The notes: a model not told the origin generated them from the sequence alone. Shown: positions 37,364 to 46,933, counted from the stretch's first letter. The stretch is 64,000 nt of DNA from JAEVLT01 sp050496765 (GCF_050496765.1 NZ_JBNWEO010000013.1:623534-687533), one strand, 5' to 3'. Made by a program: numbers and translations.

Positions 37364-38413
37364 TTAAGCAAATGTTGTCACAGCAGTATCCACTTTTACA
37401 ATTTGTTTTGTCCGAGTCGATTCTAGTGCGGCAAGGACAACATTTAATGATTTGAATCCTTCCTCACCACTGACCGGCGGCTCTGTGTCCTCAATAATAC
37501 TCGTTACAAACTGTTCAATCACATGGGATGTATTCTGGCCACCCTCATCATTGGACTGGATTTTCCCCAATTCGTATTTAACCGTTTCCCCATTCTTGTA
37601 TTGAACAATCAGCGAATAGTCCGGATCTTCTTCCAGCCTTAGAATGGCATTTTCACCATAAATAATCGTTGAATTGTCTTCTTTTGATACATATGCCCAG
37701 CTTGCTGCAAGGCTTCCAATGACGCCGCTTTCTGTTTTTAAAATACAAACGGCATTATCGTCTACGGTGCTATTCTTTTTCGCACTTGTTTCAATAAACG
37801 CGCCTGCTTCTACTATTTCTTCACCGAGTACATAGCGAATCAAATCCGTTTTATGTACCCCTAAATCCCCCATTGCCCCAATAAATGCCTGCTCTTTTTT
37901 AAAAAACCAGCTGTTTTTACCGTCCGCACTCCACGTTTCCGGCCCGCGATGTCCAAAAGATGTTCGAAAACTGTAGATTTTGCCGATTTCGCCGCTTTCG
38001 ATCAGTTTTTTCGCTTTTACATGCGAGCTGACGAAGCGCTGATTGTGGCCAATCATTAGTTTTTTGTTATTTTTCTTGGCAGCGTCGATCATTGCTTGCG
38101 CTTCTTCCTTTGAGGTAGCCATCGGCTTTTCACAAAGAACATGCTTGCCCGCATTTAACGCCGCGATTGAGATCGGTGCATGCAAATAGTTTGGGGTACA
38201 AACGGAAACGGCATCAATCTCTTCATTTGCCAAAAGTTCTTTGTAATCTGTATAAGCTTTCGCTTGATATTTTTCTGCTGCTTCCTGTGCCCGTGTTTCG
38301 ACGATATCGCAAACCGCTGCAATTTCCACTTGTTCATTTATGGCATATTCTGGAAGATGGCGGTGTTTTGCAATACTTCCACAACCGATAACCCCAATTT
38401 TGAGTTTTCCCAT
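37364..38413 (-). CDS. Gfo/Idh/MocA-family oxidoreductase (second)
   Basis: 349 residues. IGVIGCGSIAKHRHLPEYA is the nucleotide-binding loop, HVLCEKPMATSKEEAQ holds the catalytic Lys, and GAMGDLGVHKTDLIRYVLG holds the Asp/His pair. It is clearly a paralogue of the next gene but diverged. Two dehydrogenases in one operon suggest an oxidation at one step and a reduction at another, as in keto-sugar routes such as ThuB. RBS is GAGGATTATTTTT before the ATG. Confidence 0.9.
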   Translation of the reverse strand: MGKLKIGVIGCGSIAKHRHLPEYAINEQVEIAAVCDIVETRAQEAAEKYQAKAYTDYKELLANEEIDAVSVCTPNYLHAPISIAALNAGKHVLCEKPMATSKEEAQAMIDAAKKNNKKLMIGHNQRFVSSHVKAKKLIESGEIGKIYSFRTSFGHRGPETWSADGKNSWFFKKEQAFIGAMGDLGVHKTDLIRYVLGEEIVEAGAFIETSAKKNSTVDDNAVCILKTESGVIGSLAASWAYVSKEDNSTIIYGENAILRLEEDPDYSLIVQYKNGETVKYELGKIQSNDEGGQNTSHVIEQFVTSIIEDTEPPVSGEEGFKSLNVVLAALESTRTKQIVKVDTAVTTFA

Positions 38414-38437
38414 AAAAATAATCCTCCTCGATACGTT

Positions 38438-39160
38438 TTATTTACTTGCAATCGCTTCAAGCGGTTTCGCATTTCCGTAGACTGGACGCTTTCTGTCGAC
38501 AGGTTTTGCCCAGTTTACGGCATTGATTATCACTTGTTGAATTTCTTTGTTATGGTAAGTCGGATACGTTTCATGGCCTGGACGGAAGTAGAAAATTCGC
38601 CCATTCCCCCTGCTATATGTACATCCACTGCGGAAGACTTCTCCTCCCTCAAACCAGCTGACAAACACCAATTGATCTGGCACAGGGATATCGAAATGCT
38701 CGCCGTACATTTCTTCTCTTTCGAGTTCAATGCTTTCACCAAGGCCTTCGGCAATTGGATGGCTTGGATCGACGACCCAAATCCGTTCCTTTTCATTCGC
38801 TTCCCGCCATTTTAAATCACAGGAAGTTCCCATCAGTTTTTTGAAAATTTTCGAAAAATGACCGGAGTGAAGAACGATTAATCCCATGCCGTCAAGAACC
38901 CGTTGCTGAACTTTTTCGACTATTTCATCCTGTACTTCTGAGTGCGCAATATGCCCCCACCATACAAGCACATCTGTGTTGTTCAGCACTTCATCTGTTA
39001 AACCATGTTCCGGTTCATCAAGTGTTGCCGTTTGCACATCCATCCCAGCGGCCTGCAAAAATTGTGCAATAGCTCCATGAATGCCTTCCGGATACACCTC
39101 GCGAACCTTAGGATTTTTTTGCTCGTGGCGATTTTCATTCCAAACAGTAACCTTAACCAT
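38438..39160 (-). CDS. ThuA-like protein (trehalose-utilisation type glutamine amidotransferase fold)
   Basis: 240 residues from the ATG at 39160 (GGAGATGATTGAA upstream). Family blocks are DVLVWWGHIAHSEV, GMGLIVLHSGHFSKIF, and the C-terminal GRIFYFRPGHETYPTYHN. In Sinorhizobium ThuA works with the Gfo-type ThuB in trehalose and related disaccharide breakdown; newer work ties this family to keto-sugars, but the reaction is not settled. Here it sits between the importer genes and the two Gfo/Idh genes. Confidence 0.87.
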   Translation of the reverse strand: MVKVTVWNENRHEQKNPKVREVYPEGIHGAIAQFLQAAGMDVQTATLDEPEHGLTDEVLNNTDVLVWWGHIAHSEVQDEIVEKVQQRVLDGMGLIVLHSGHFSKIFKKLMGTSCDLKWREANEKERIWVVDPSHPIAEGLGESIELEREEMYGEHFDIPVPDQLVFVSWFEGGEVFRSGCTYSRGNGRIFYFRPGHETYPTYHNKEIQQVIINAVNWAKPVDRKRPVYGNAKPLEAIASK

Positions 39161-39178
39161 TTCAATCATCTCCATTTT

Positions 39179-40006
39179 TTATTCTTTCACAGAACCGGAA
39201 GTAAGTCCTGAAACAATCCGGCGCTGAAAAGTTAACACCATAATGACAAGCGGAATTGTCACAACCACGGTGGCGGCTGCGATTTCACCCCAAGGAATCG
39301 TATACTGTCCCTGGAACATCGCGATCCCGACAGGCACCGTTTTATATTTATCATCTGTATTAATTGTAAGCGCAAATAGAAATTCATTCCACGCTGCAAT
39401 AAATACAAGAATTGCCGTAGTGAAAATCCCCGGTACAGCAAGGGGAAGGATCACCTTCCAATACGTTTGCATAAGGGAGGCTCCATCAATTTTTGCAGCT
39501 TCTTCAAGATCCATGGGAATCTTTCGGTAAAACGTAACCAAAATCCAAATCGAAAGTGGTAAGGTAATCGTTGTGTAAGGGATGATTAAACCTAAATACG
39601 AATTTGTAAGCCCCATATTTTTCAGAAAAATATAAATGGGAGAAATTGTTGCGATCTGCGGAAACATCGAGACAGAAAGAACAATTCCGAGAATGAATGT
39701 TTTGCCTTTAAAATGCAATCTTGCTACCGCGTATGCCGCAAAAGAAGCGACAAGGACAGTGTAAACCGTTGTCGTTGTTGCGACAACTGTACTGTTCCAT
39801 AAATAACGGAGAAATGGATAATTAACAAAAACAGAAATATAATTTTTGAATGTCGGGTGGGTGGTATAGGGCGTAAATGCATTTTTGCCAAATAGCTCTG
39901 TAGCCGGTTTCAGTGAACTGATTAGCATCCATATAAACGGAAACATGACAATAAAGACAAACACAACTAGGAATACATAGAATAATAGACTTGCTTTTTT
40001 CTGCAT
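39179..40006 (-). CDS. Sugar ABC transporter permease, MalG-like
   Basis: 275 residues, six membrane spans, the first at about 8-30. The EAA loop is DLEEAAKIDGASLMQTYWKVILPLA. Length and pattern are standard for MalG/ThuG permeases. It pairs with the unusual permease at 40047. No ATPase gene is in this operon, so a shared MsmX-type ATPase must be used. Confidence 0.93.
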   Translation of the reverse strand: MQKKASLLFYVFLVVFVFIVMFPFIWMLISSLKPATELFGKNAFTPYTTHPTFKNYISVFVNYPFLRYLWNSTVVATTTTVYTVLVASFAAYAVARLHFKGKTFILGIVLSVSMFPQIATISPIYIFLKNMGLTNSYLGLIIPYTTITLPLSIWILVTFYRKIPMDLEEAAKIDGASLMQTYWKVILPLAVPGIFTTAILVFIAAWNEFLFALTINTDDKYKTVPVGIAMFQGQYTIPWGEIAAATVVVTIPLVIMVLTFQRRIVSGLTSGSVKE

Positions 40007-40046
40007 GCTGTTCTCACTCCTTCAAAAAAGTTGGATGCCCGCAAAT

Positions 40047-41417
40047 TTATCTGCCTGAGCTTTCATTCAGAAGGTCTTTTCCTAAGAATTTGATGTAAAT
40101 CATCGAAATGATGGCTACACAAATAAAGACAATAACGGAAAGAGCTGATCCTTCACCAAAATTCGTTTGCGAGAACATCACTTTATATGCGAGGATCGAG
40201 ATGGTTTCTGTCGAGTTTGCTGGCCCGCCGCCGGTTAAAACAAAAATCAAGTCGAATACACGGAATGCATCCAGTGTACGGAATAATAATGCGACAAGAA
40301 TACTCGATTTCAACAGAGGTAACGTAATCGTCATAAATTGTTTCCATTTTCCGGCTCCATCAATTGACGCTGCTTCATAAAGAGACGATGGAATCGTTTG
40401 CAATCCTGCCAAAAGCAGCAACGCCATATATGGGGTTGTTTTCCATACGTCTGTAAAAATAACGGAAAACATGGCACCTGTATCGGTTACCAGTAAACTC
40501 TCCATTTTCTTCACTAAACCGAAATTCTCAAACAATTTTGCGACAATGCCATTTTGCCCATCATATAAAAACTTCCACATCAGTGCAGATACAGCTGTTG
40601 GAATTGCCCATGGGATTAAGATACTGGCGCGAATGAGGCCTCTGCCAATAAATGCTTTATTAATCAACAAGGCAATGGCAAGTCCAAGAACTAATTCAGC
40701 AAAAACCGAAATAACGGTGAAAACAGTTGTATTTCCAATCGCTTTCCACATCCGGCTGCTGGTTAAATTATCTTTATAATACTGTAAACCGATAAAATTC
40801 GGCTTCATGATAGCATCTCCGTAACCGGAGGCTAGACCTAGTAGTTTCTTTTCCTGCTGAAACTTTGTTTGCCCAGAGAGGGACTTTAAGTTTTTGTATA
40901 CTTGATCTGCCATTTCCTGATATTGTTTCACCGTGCCCCGATCCACTTTAGCGATACTTATCGCCGAACTTACTTGTTGAAAATTCATCAGTTTATCATT
41001 TACTGCATCATACTTCCCTTTGATTGAAGAATTTCTTTGCAGCTGTTGGTCGAAGGCTGTCAGCTTGCTTTTGATCGCTTTTAGTTTATCGGGAGCCTTG
41101 CCCGCTCTGATTTCATTGTCAAGCGCTGAAATTAAAAACGGATATGTGTTTAGATACCGTTCAAGATTAATATTGTAATTTAGATGAACAGCTGTTTTTT
41201 TCGGATCACTCAGTTTCAAATCAAATAAGCTGAAATAAAACGACTGGATGACTGGCCAAATGGCAATCAGGAGAATCAAGATCATTGCCGGAGCGACAAG
41301 ATAGTAGCCTGCTGTTTTTTCCGTAAAAAGCCTGGGTCTCTTTTTTTGTTTTGGGGCTTTTTTTACATTTGAGGGAATTTCAGCTTCTGTCTTTATATTT
41401 AGGACACCGTTCTTCAC
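40047..41417 (-). CDS. Sugar ABC transporter permease, MalF-like, with a large helical insertion
   Basis: 456 residues against about 290 for the family. After a basic N-terminus and the first span (YYLVAPAMILILLIAIWPVI, about 34-53), a hydrophilic, helix-forming insert of roughly 150 residues (about 70-215) interrupts the protein. Normal permease sequence resumes at FIGLQYYKDNL and continues through five further spans and the EAA loop LYEAASIDGAGKWKQFMTI. By topology the insert lies outside the cell, between core spans 1 and 2, the same place as the P2 loop of E. coli MalF. It probably helps dock the lipoprotein. Confidence 0.92.
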   Translation of the reverse strand: MKNGVLNIKTEAEIPSNVKKAPKQKKRPRLFTEKTAGYYLVAPAMILILLIAIWPVIQSFYFSLFDLKLSDPKKTAVHLNYNINLERYLNTYPFLISALDNEIRAGKAPDKLKAIKSKLTAFDQQLQRNSSIKGKYDAVNDKLMNFQQVSSAISIAKVDRGTVKQYQEMADQVYKNLKSLSGQTKFQQEKKLLGLASGYGDAIMKPNFIGLQYYKDNLTSSRMWKAIGNTTVFTVISVFAELVLGLAIALLINKAFIGRGLIRASILIPWAIPTAVSALMWKFLYDGQNGIVAKLFENFGLVKKMESLLVTDTGAMFSVIFTDVWKTTPYMALLLLAGLQTIPSSLYEAASIDGAGKWKQFMTITLPLLKSSILVALLFRTLDAFRVFDLIFVLTGGGPANSTETISILAYKVMFSQTNFGEGSALSVIVFICVAIISMIYIKFLGKDLLNESSGR

Positions 41418-41492
41418 GTTTTCCCCTCCCTTTTACGATTAAAATGGATTAGCCTTCAGATAAGGAAGGCTAATCACATTTTGTCAATGGAA

Positions 41493-42809
41493 TTACTTCT
41501 TAATCACTTTCTTCATTTCTGTTTCCATATTTTGAACAGCCTGTTCGACCGTTTGCTGCCCTGCAATTGCCTTTGAAACGTTGATTTGAATGATATCGGA
41601 AATTTCAGGATAGTTTGGTGCAACCGGACGTGATACCGCAGCATTCAAACCATTGACAAACCCCGGATCTGCAAAAGTAGGGTTGGCATCGAGAATTTCC
41701 TTGTCTTTATAAAGCTTTAAAATCGTTGGAGCATGGCCGCCATAAATAGCATCAATTTTTTGTCCTTCAGGTCCAGCCATAAATTTCAAAAACTCCCATG
41801 CTTCTTTAGGATGCTTCGAGTATTTATTAATTCCAGCCATCCAGCCGCCAAGTGCAGCAGCAGACCCTTTGTCACCAGCTGGAAGCGGTGCTACACCAAC
41901 TTTGCCAACAATTTTTGATTTTTCTTTGTCATTGGCGCTTGCATATTCATATGGCCAGTTGCGAAGAAATACCGTTTGCCCTTCAATAAAAGCTTGGTCT
42001 GATTCAATTTCAGTAAACGTTGTTACGTTTCCAGGAACAACATCGGATTTTGCAATTTTAACCAATTCCTTTAATCCTTTAATCGTTTCAGGACTGTTAA
42101 CAACGACTTCATTTTTATCATTAATAAACTTTCCACCGTATGAAGCAACAAATTCAACTGTGTTCGTTACAAGCCCTTCATACTGCTTTGCTTGTAAAAC
42201 ATAGCCAAATTTCGTTCCGCCTTGCCCTTTCTTTTCCTTTGCTTTTGCGAGCAATTCATCCCATGTTTTTGGCACTTCTTCCGGCTTGACGAGATCTTTC
42301 CGATAATAGAGAAGACCGGCATCCACGAATTTCGGCAGTGCCCATTGTTTTCCGTTAAATTGGGCTGCACCTAAGGCACCTTGGTTGTATTCATTTAAGT
42401 CAATACCATCCTGCTGAATAAAGCGATCAAGCGGCAGTACATATCCTGCTTGTGCAAATTCAGCCGGCCAAATTACATCCATATCAATTACATCGATTTC
42501 TGAAGATTTTGCGTTGAAGGCCGTTACATAGGCATCATGCTGCTGCCCGGTATCGGAAGGCATCTCGCGGAATTTCACATCAATATTTGGATGCGATTTT
42601 TCAAATGCCTCAACCATTTTTTCCGTTCCTTTGGTAACATCTTTACCGCGTGCATATACAATGGTTACTTTGTCTTGACTAGTTGTTTTCGGTTTCTCAC
42701 CTTGAGGTTTTGCTGTAGATGCAGTTTTATCTTGGCTGCTGCAGGCTGCGAGTGCGAGTGATAAGGTGGCGAAGACTGCTAAAAGCTTTACTTTTCTTGA
42801 TTTCTTCAT
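41493..42809 (-). CDS. Sugar ABC transporter substrate-binding lipoprotein
   Basis: 438 residues from the ATG at 42809, chosen because GGGGGGAAAACG precedes it and a lipoprotein signal peptide follows (KKSRKVKLLAVFATLSLAL, lipobox LAAC, Cys about 23). Family-1 solute-binding fold with NWPYEYASAN and GGWMAGINKYSKHPKEAWEF. It is anchored outside the membrane and hands the sugar to the two permeases downstream. Its similarity to trehalose/maltose binders fits the ThuA context; the actual ligand is unknown. Confidence 0.92.
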   Translation of the reverse strand: MKKSRKVKLLAVFATLSLALAACSSQDKTASTAKPQGEKPKTTSQDKVTIVYARGKDVTKGTEKMVEAFEKSHPNIDVKFREMPSDTGQQHDAYVTAFNAKSSEIDVIDMDVIWPAEFAQAGYVLPLDRFIQQDGIDLNEYNQGALGAAQFNGKQWALPKFVDAGLLYYRKDLVKPEEVPKTWDELLAKAKEKKGQGGTKFGYVLQAKQYEGLVTNTVEFVASYGGKFINDKNEVVVNSPETIKGLKELVKIAKSDVVPGNVTTFTEIESDQAFIEGQTVFLRNWPYEYASANDKEKSKIVGKVGVAPLPAGDKGSAAALGGWMAGINKYSKHPKEAWEFLKFMAGPEGQKIDAIYGGHAPTILKLYKDKEILDANPTFADPGFVNGLNAAVSRPVAPNYPEISDIIQINVSKAIAGQQTVEQAVQNMETEMKKVIKK

Positions 42810-42959
42810 CGTTTTCCCCCCAAATAGTTTGATTTGCGATTCATTCCATCTTCCTGTCCCGCTATATTTCATCGATTTTTATGTACCTAGTTTTAACGTT
42901 CGGGACAAGCAAATGATCGATTTTTACAATCTACCAGTCACATCACCTCCTTAAGTAGA

Positions 42960-42973
42960 AGAAATCGTTTTCG
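42960..42973. promoter_or_regulatory. Candidate LacI-type operator upstream of the sugar ABC operon
   Basis: AGAAATCGTTTTCG shares the ATCGTTT core with the operator-like TGTAATCGTTTACA before the neighbouring LacI gene. It lies about 150 bases before the binding-protein gene. The match is partial, so the call is tentative. Confidence 0.45.
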
Positions 42974-43000
42974 TTTCATCGAAAAGAACCTATCATCCAG

Positions 43001-44005
43001 TCACTTTGAAAGGCAGACAGCACATGATTCGCGGACAATCAATTGATCTTCTAAAATAAACTGGACTTTCGGCAGCTCATGGTGATAAATCAGTTCAATT
43101 AACAGCTCCATCGCTTTTTTTCCAATCGAAAAGGTCGGCTGCTCGATTGTTGTAAGTGCAGGTTCAAAAATGGATGCAAATTTAATGTCATCAAATCCAA
43201 TGACGGATATATCTTTTGGGACAATGAATCCTTTTGACTTGATCGCTTTGATCGCGCCCATCGCCATTTCATCATTCGCAGCAAATACGGCTGTTGGCGG
43301 CTTTTCCAAAGCTAAAAATTTCAACATTAGATTGAATCCGCTTTCAAATGAAAAATTACCTTCTTGAACCAGCAGAGGATCTACCGGCAAGTTATATTGA
43401 TTCATCGCCTGTTGAAATCCCCTTAACCGATCCCTTCCTACTACGATATTGAGCGGACCGGTAATGTGGCCAATTCTTGTATGTTGTAAATTGATTAAAT
43501 AATCAGTCGCTTTTCGCGCACTGCTGACGTTATCAATTGAAACGGTCGGAAGCTGTGATCCTTCATAATATTCACAGGCGAGAACGATCGGATACTCTTT
43601 GGCAGCCTCTTCCAATAGCCACTGATTGCTTCTGGCTGCAAGCAAAATCACACCGTCCACTTTTCTCTGCCGCAATATGTATAAATAACCGTTTTCTCTC
43701 TCTACGTAGTTATCCATGTCACCGAGCAATACTTGATAGCCATTTTTCATCGCGACGGACTCAATCCCACGTAGAACATTTGAAAAAAAAGTATTTGCAA
43801 TATCGGGAACGACGACTAGAATTGTTTTTGTCTCTAATTTCCGAAGCTGTCTTGCCAAAACATTAGGTTGATAGTTTAATTTTTTGATAGCCTCCAAAAC
43901 CTTTTCTGCTGTTTCTTTTTTTACAGTTCCCGTATGGCTGATCACTCTGGAAACCGTTGCCGTAGAAACATTCGCCATTTTTGCAACATCTGCAATTCTA
44001 ACCAT
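43001..44005 (-). CDS. LacI-family regulator of the sugar ABC operon
   Basis: 334 residues from the ATG at 44005 with AAGGATAAGGA upstream; 18 more codons are open but the helix-turn-helix starts right here (VRIADVAKMANVSTATVSRV). The hinge is YQPNVLARQLRK. The sensor domain has ILVVVPDIANTFFSNVL, FAANDEMAMGAIKAIK and ISVIGFDDIKFASIF. It is immediately upstream of the binding-protein gene on the same strand and probably controls that operon and itself. Confidence 0.9.
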   Translation of the reverse strand: MVRIADVAKMANVSTATVSRVISHTGTVKKETAEKVLEAIKKLNYQPNVLARQLRKLETKTILVVVPDIANTFFSNVLRGIESVAMKNGYQVLLGDMDNYVERENGYLYILRQRKVDGVILLAARSNQWLLEEAAKEYPIVLACEYYEGSQLPTVSIDNVSSARKATDYLINLQHTRIGHITGPLNIVVGRDRLRGFQQAMNQYNLPVDPLLVQEGNFSFESGFNLMLKFLALEKPPTAVFAANDEMAMGAIKAIKSKGFIVPKDISVIGFDDIKFASIFEPALTTIEQPTFSIGKKAMELLIELIYHHELPKVQFILEDQLIVRESCAVCLSK

Positions 44006-44040
44006 TGTCCTTATCCTTTCAACAAACTCACTAACTAGAT

Positions 44041-44054
44041 TGTAATCGTTTACA
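44041..44054. promoter_or_regulatory. LacI-type operator upstream of the second LacI gene
   Basis: TGTAATCGTTTACA, a 14-bp near-palindrome with central CG, 36 bases before the start codon. It suggests autoregulation. Confidence 0.7.
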
Positions 44055-44143
44055 TTCAAATTTTCAATAAATTTTTATAATAAAAAATAGACAATTTCCT
44101 CTGAATTTAGTCATGAGGCGACAAATAACCGACAATAACAGCG

Positions 44144-44174
44144 AAAAAGAGCTGTGACGGTGACAGCTCTTTTT
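44144..44174. terminator. Terminator after the DUF1641 gene
   Basis: AAAAAGAGCTGT and ACAGCTCTTTTT pair perfectly over a 7-base loop. Confidence 0.88.
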
Positions 44175-44178
44175 CTAC

Positions 44179-44739
44179 TCAATTTTTCATTTCCTTTGAA
44201 AATTTTTGCAAGAATGTAAGGAAAAAGCTAATAGATTTCAGTGTTTCCGGATGATTCAGCTGTTTCCATAGTTGCAATTTTGTAATCGATTTCTTCAACT
44301 CGTTTTCCTTTTTTGCTTGTTCAAATGCAGCCAATGCTTGATTTGCCAGATCGAATGTCCCTTTTTGAACGAATGAATCTGCCAATTCGACTCCGGCAAA
44401 CGCCTTTTCCGCCAAATCGAAGACCATATGGCTCGTCATCGCATCCTTAGCACTGGAAACCAATTGAGCCAAATCAAAAAGTGTGGACAATGCGCCACTT
44501 TCTTCAAGCTTTTTGAACTCACTTAGTGTGCGTTCCAAATTTTTGCTCACCTCGGGTAACACCCTCAATAGTTCAAGCGTTTCCGGCTGCAGTATTTCAT
44601 CTGCAAGCTCAATCCCTTTCACGGCTTTTTCGGCGATATCTTGAACCATATCCCCTGTAAACGACGGCATAACCGATTCGGTAAAGCTCTGGATTTTTTC
44701 GATTGCTTGCTGTTCCTGCTTCGGGACTGTTAATGCCAT
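44179..44739 (-). CDS. DUF1641 protein of the sulfur/flavoprotein operon
   Basis: 186 residues from the ATG at 44739 behind GGAGGTTGTTTGAA; three more codons are open to a TTG. All-helical, with repeated blocks (AEKAVKGIELADEIL; AEKAFAGVELADSFV) that look like an internal duplication. DUF1641 proteins accompany formate dehydrogenases and flavoproteins in Bacillus. A second one is at 48755. It ends an operon with SQR-like, TusA and DsrE-like genes. Role unknown. Confidence 0.82.
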   Translation of the reverse strand: MALTVPKQEQQAIEKIQSFTESVMPSFTGDMVQDIAEKAVKGIELADEILQPETLELLRVLPEVSKNLERTLSEFKKLEESGALSTLFDLAQLVSSAKDAMTSHMVFDLAEKAFAGVELADSFVQKGTFDLANQALAAFEQAKKENELKKSITKLQLWKQLNHPETLKSISFFLTFLQKFSKEMKN

Positions 44740-44754
44740 TTCAAACAACCTCCT

Positions 44755-45894
44755 TTACATAATCCCTTTTGCATTCAGCCAGTACAATTCGTTATAAACC
44801 CCTTTAAACCAGTGCATAAAGTCGGATGGCCTTGCAGGAGCAGGGGGAGTTTGATAATCGAAGGTGATCATGCTGGCCTCCTCCAAGCTTGCCTCGAGAA
44901 AACAGGCAACCTTGCCGTTATATACAGCTGTATCTGGCAATCCTTTTAGACGATTCGTTAAATTTTTAACTAAAACTTCTGATTGATAATGGGCTGTTGA
45001 ACCGGCTTTGCTAATCGGCAGGTTCGTGGCATCACCAATCACATAGACATCGTCCTGACCGGCCATTTTTAACGAGTAACGGTCGGTATCAATAAATCCT
45101 GACTCATCGCCTAAGTTTGACTGAATGATCACATCTGCTCCTTTATGTGCCGGGATACTAATCAAAAGATCGAATGGGTGCTCCTCACCATCCATTGTCA
45201 CAGCTAGCTTTTCTTTCGGCCGTACTTCCTCAAGGTTAAAATAAGTCTCAAACTCAATTCCTCTTTGTTCAAATTGCGGCTCCGCCCATTCGGCAACCGG
45301 CTGAAGAGAATGAACCCGTCCAATAGGATACGTATATTTCAAGACAACATCTTTGCGGTTTCCTTTTTTGCGGAAATAGTCATCCAGCATTAATACCATC
45401 TCTAATGGAGCCGCAGGGCATTTATGTGGAACATCGACCGTAATCAGAATCGTTCCTTTTTCAAAATTCACCAATTCATCGCGTAATTTTGTCGCACCCT
45501 CAAGAGTATAAAAATTGCTTGCCGCTTCTTTTAATCCCGGTAGGCTGTCAAAATCAGGATAGGAGCCAGTTGAGATGACAAGAAAATCGTAATCGTATTG
45601 GCTTGTTTTTGATTTAAGGAATTTATTTTTCACATCAATTTCGGTTATTTCATCCTCAATCAACTGAACATTGCGATGGGCAATTGAGGACTGGCTGCGA
45701 ATAAAATGATCCGGATTCTTTTCATTTAAAGCAATGAATAGGTATCCAGGCTGATAAATATGCTTCGAGGAATTCGTAATTTGAACGATTTCAATTTCCT
45801 CATTTTGAATTTCCTTGCTTAGCTGGCGCGCAAGCTTATTAGCCACCATTGATCCGCCACTGCCGCCGCCTAGAACTATAACACGCTTTGTCAA
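44755..45894 (-). CDS. FAD-dependent oxidoreductase, sulfide:quinone reductase-like
   Basis: 379 residues from TTG at 45894, 9 bases after GGAGG; GTG at 45903 is also possible. N-terminal FAD site VIVLGGGSGGSMVANKLA, then YDFLVISTGSYPDFDSLPG, a cysteine in VPHKCPAAPLEM, and DDVYVIGDATNLPISKAGSTA near the end. This is the SQR/FCSD family. With TusA and a DsrE-like protein beside it, it probably oxidises sulfide or a persulfide and passes electrons to quinone at the membrane. Confidence 0.87.
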   Translation of the reverse strand: MTKRVIVLGGGSGGSMVANKLARQLSKEIQNEEIEIVQITNSSKHIYQPGYLFIALNEKNPDHFIRSQSSIAHRNVQLIEDEITEIDVKNKFLKSKTSQYDYDFLVISTGSYPDFDSLPGLKEAASNFYTLEGATKLRDELVNFEKGTILITVDVPHKCPAAPLEMVLMLDDYFRKKGNRKDVVLKYTYPIGRVHSLQPVAEWAEPQFEQRGIEFETYFNLEEVRPKEKLAVTMDGEEHPFDLLISIPAHKGADVIIQSNLGDESGFIDTDRYSLKMAGQDDVYVIGDATNLPISKAGSTAHYQSEVLVKNLTNRLKGLPDTAVYNGKVACFLEASLEEASMITFDYQTPPAPARPSDFMHWFKGVYNELYWLNAKGIM

Positions 45895-45952
45895 CGTATT
45901 CACCCTCCACCTAATGAAACATGGTCGATCGAGCCCGAAAGCCCGATCGCAT

Positions 45953-46192
45953 TTATCTCATTTTTTTAACTGCAATTCGGAAATAGCCATCTTCTGCTTT
46001 TGAATAAACAAGTTCATGTTTCATTTTCTTAACCCATTCCGGAATATCTGTTGCCGATCCTTTATCGGATGACAAGACTTCAATGACATCACCGACTTGG
46101 CTTGCTTTGATTCCTTTGATCAATTCCATCAACGGTCCTGGGCAAAAAGAACCTCTTGCATCTAACGATTTGCTAATCACGACTTCCGACAT
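45953..46192 (-). CDS. TusA-family sulfur carrier protein
   Basis: 79 residues, strong AGGAGGAATG ribosome site. The family motif with the sulfur-carrying cysteine is GSFCPGPLMELIKGI (Cys about 17), within the usual two-layer fold. It accepts sulfane sulfur as a persulfide and hands it on. Between the DsrE-like and SQR-like genes, it fits a sulfur relay rather than tRNA thiolation. Confidence 0.92.
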   Translation of the reverse strand: MSEVVISKSLDARGSFCPGPLMELIKGIKASQVGDVIEVLSSDKGSATDIPEWVKKMKHELVYSKAEDGYFRIAVKKMR

Positions 46193-46258
46193 TTTTCATT
46201 CCTCCTATTTTTTGGTTGAGAGATTGGCAGAAAAGGAGATTCTGCCAATCTTCGACGA

Positions 46259-46660
46259 TTACATTGTCATCAGCTGGGCGTTTTGTGCCATTCCTAAAAA
46301 CTTCGTAACCCCAATAATGTCATCAAAGAGATCAGACATATCCTCCTTTTCCCATCCCATTACATCCATGGCCATAGCACAGCCATAAACATGAATGTCG
46401 CCGTTTTCTTTTCCTTCTTTTAACATGTCATAAAAAAGGGGAACCTGCTTGTTAAGTATTTCATTACCGACTGTTCCAGCTTGGAAATCTTTGTTTGCGA
46501 TTACCTCTTTCTTAAACGCTTTCAATGCATTCATGGTGACAAAAAAGTTGACAGACATTCCCGACATGGCTGCCACCGAACCGACTAGAGCACCTGCGTG
46601 AAGTTTTTCTAAATCCTCAGATAACAAAATGACCGCTAAAGAAGGCACTTGATTCTCCAT
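46259..46660 (-). CDS. DsrE/DsrF/DrsH-like sulfur-relay protein
   Basis: 133 residues. The fold and the conserved cysteine in HVYGCAMAMDVMGWEKEDM mark the DsrE-like family of peroxiredoxin-type small proteins seen beside TusA and SQR genes in Bacillus. It likely binds sulfane sulfur on that cysteine and exchanges it with TusA. It is the first gene of the operon. Confidence 0.85.
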   Translation of the reverse strand: MENQVPSLAVILLSEDLEKLHAGALVGSVAAMSGMSVNFFVTMNALKAFKKEVIANKDFQAGTVGNEILNKQVPLFYDMLKEGKENGDIHVYGCAMAMDVMGWEKEDMSDLFDDIIGVTKFLGMAQNAQLMTM

Positions 46661-46767
46661 TTTTCATTCCTCCAAATTGGATTGATTTGATTACACCTTC
46701 ATTATATCCATACCCCTACCCGTATGTCTGTTTCAATTTTGTGAATAAATTAACTTAGGTAAGAAAA

Positions 46768-46795
46768 ACCGGGCAAAAACCGCCCGGTCCTTTTT
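46768..46795. terminator. GC-rich hairpin upstream of the sulfur operon
   Basis: ACCGGGC and GCCCGGT form a 7-bp stem with a 7-base loop and T-runs on both strands, so it could stop transcription from either side. Confidence 0.65.
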
Positions 46796-46933
46796 AGTTT
46801 GGCCGTTATGGAATAAATTCCTTGCATGTTTACTTTTCATGTCACAGAGTCATGATTTTGGTCAAAAAGATTCGTTTCAGAATAGTAGACTTCATGTCTT
46901 ACTTTTCCGGCAATCGTTAAAAAGGGTCAACAT

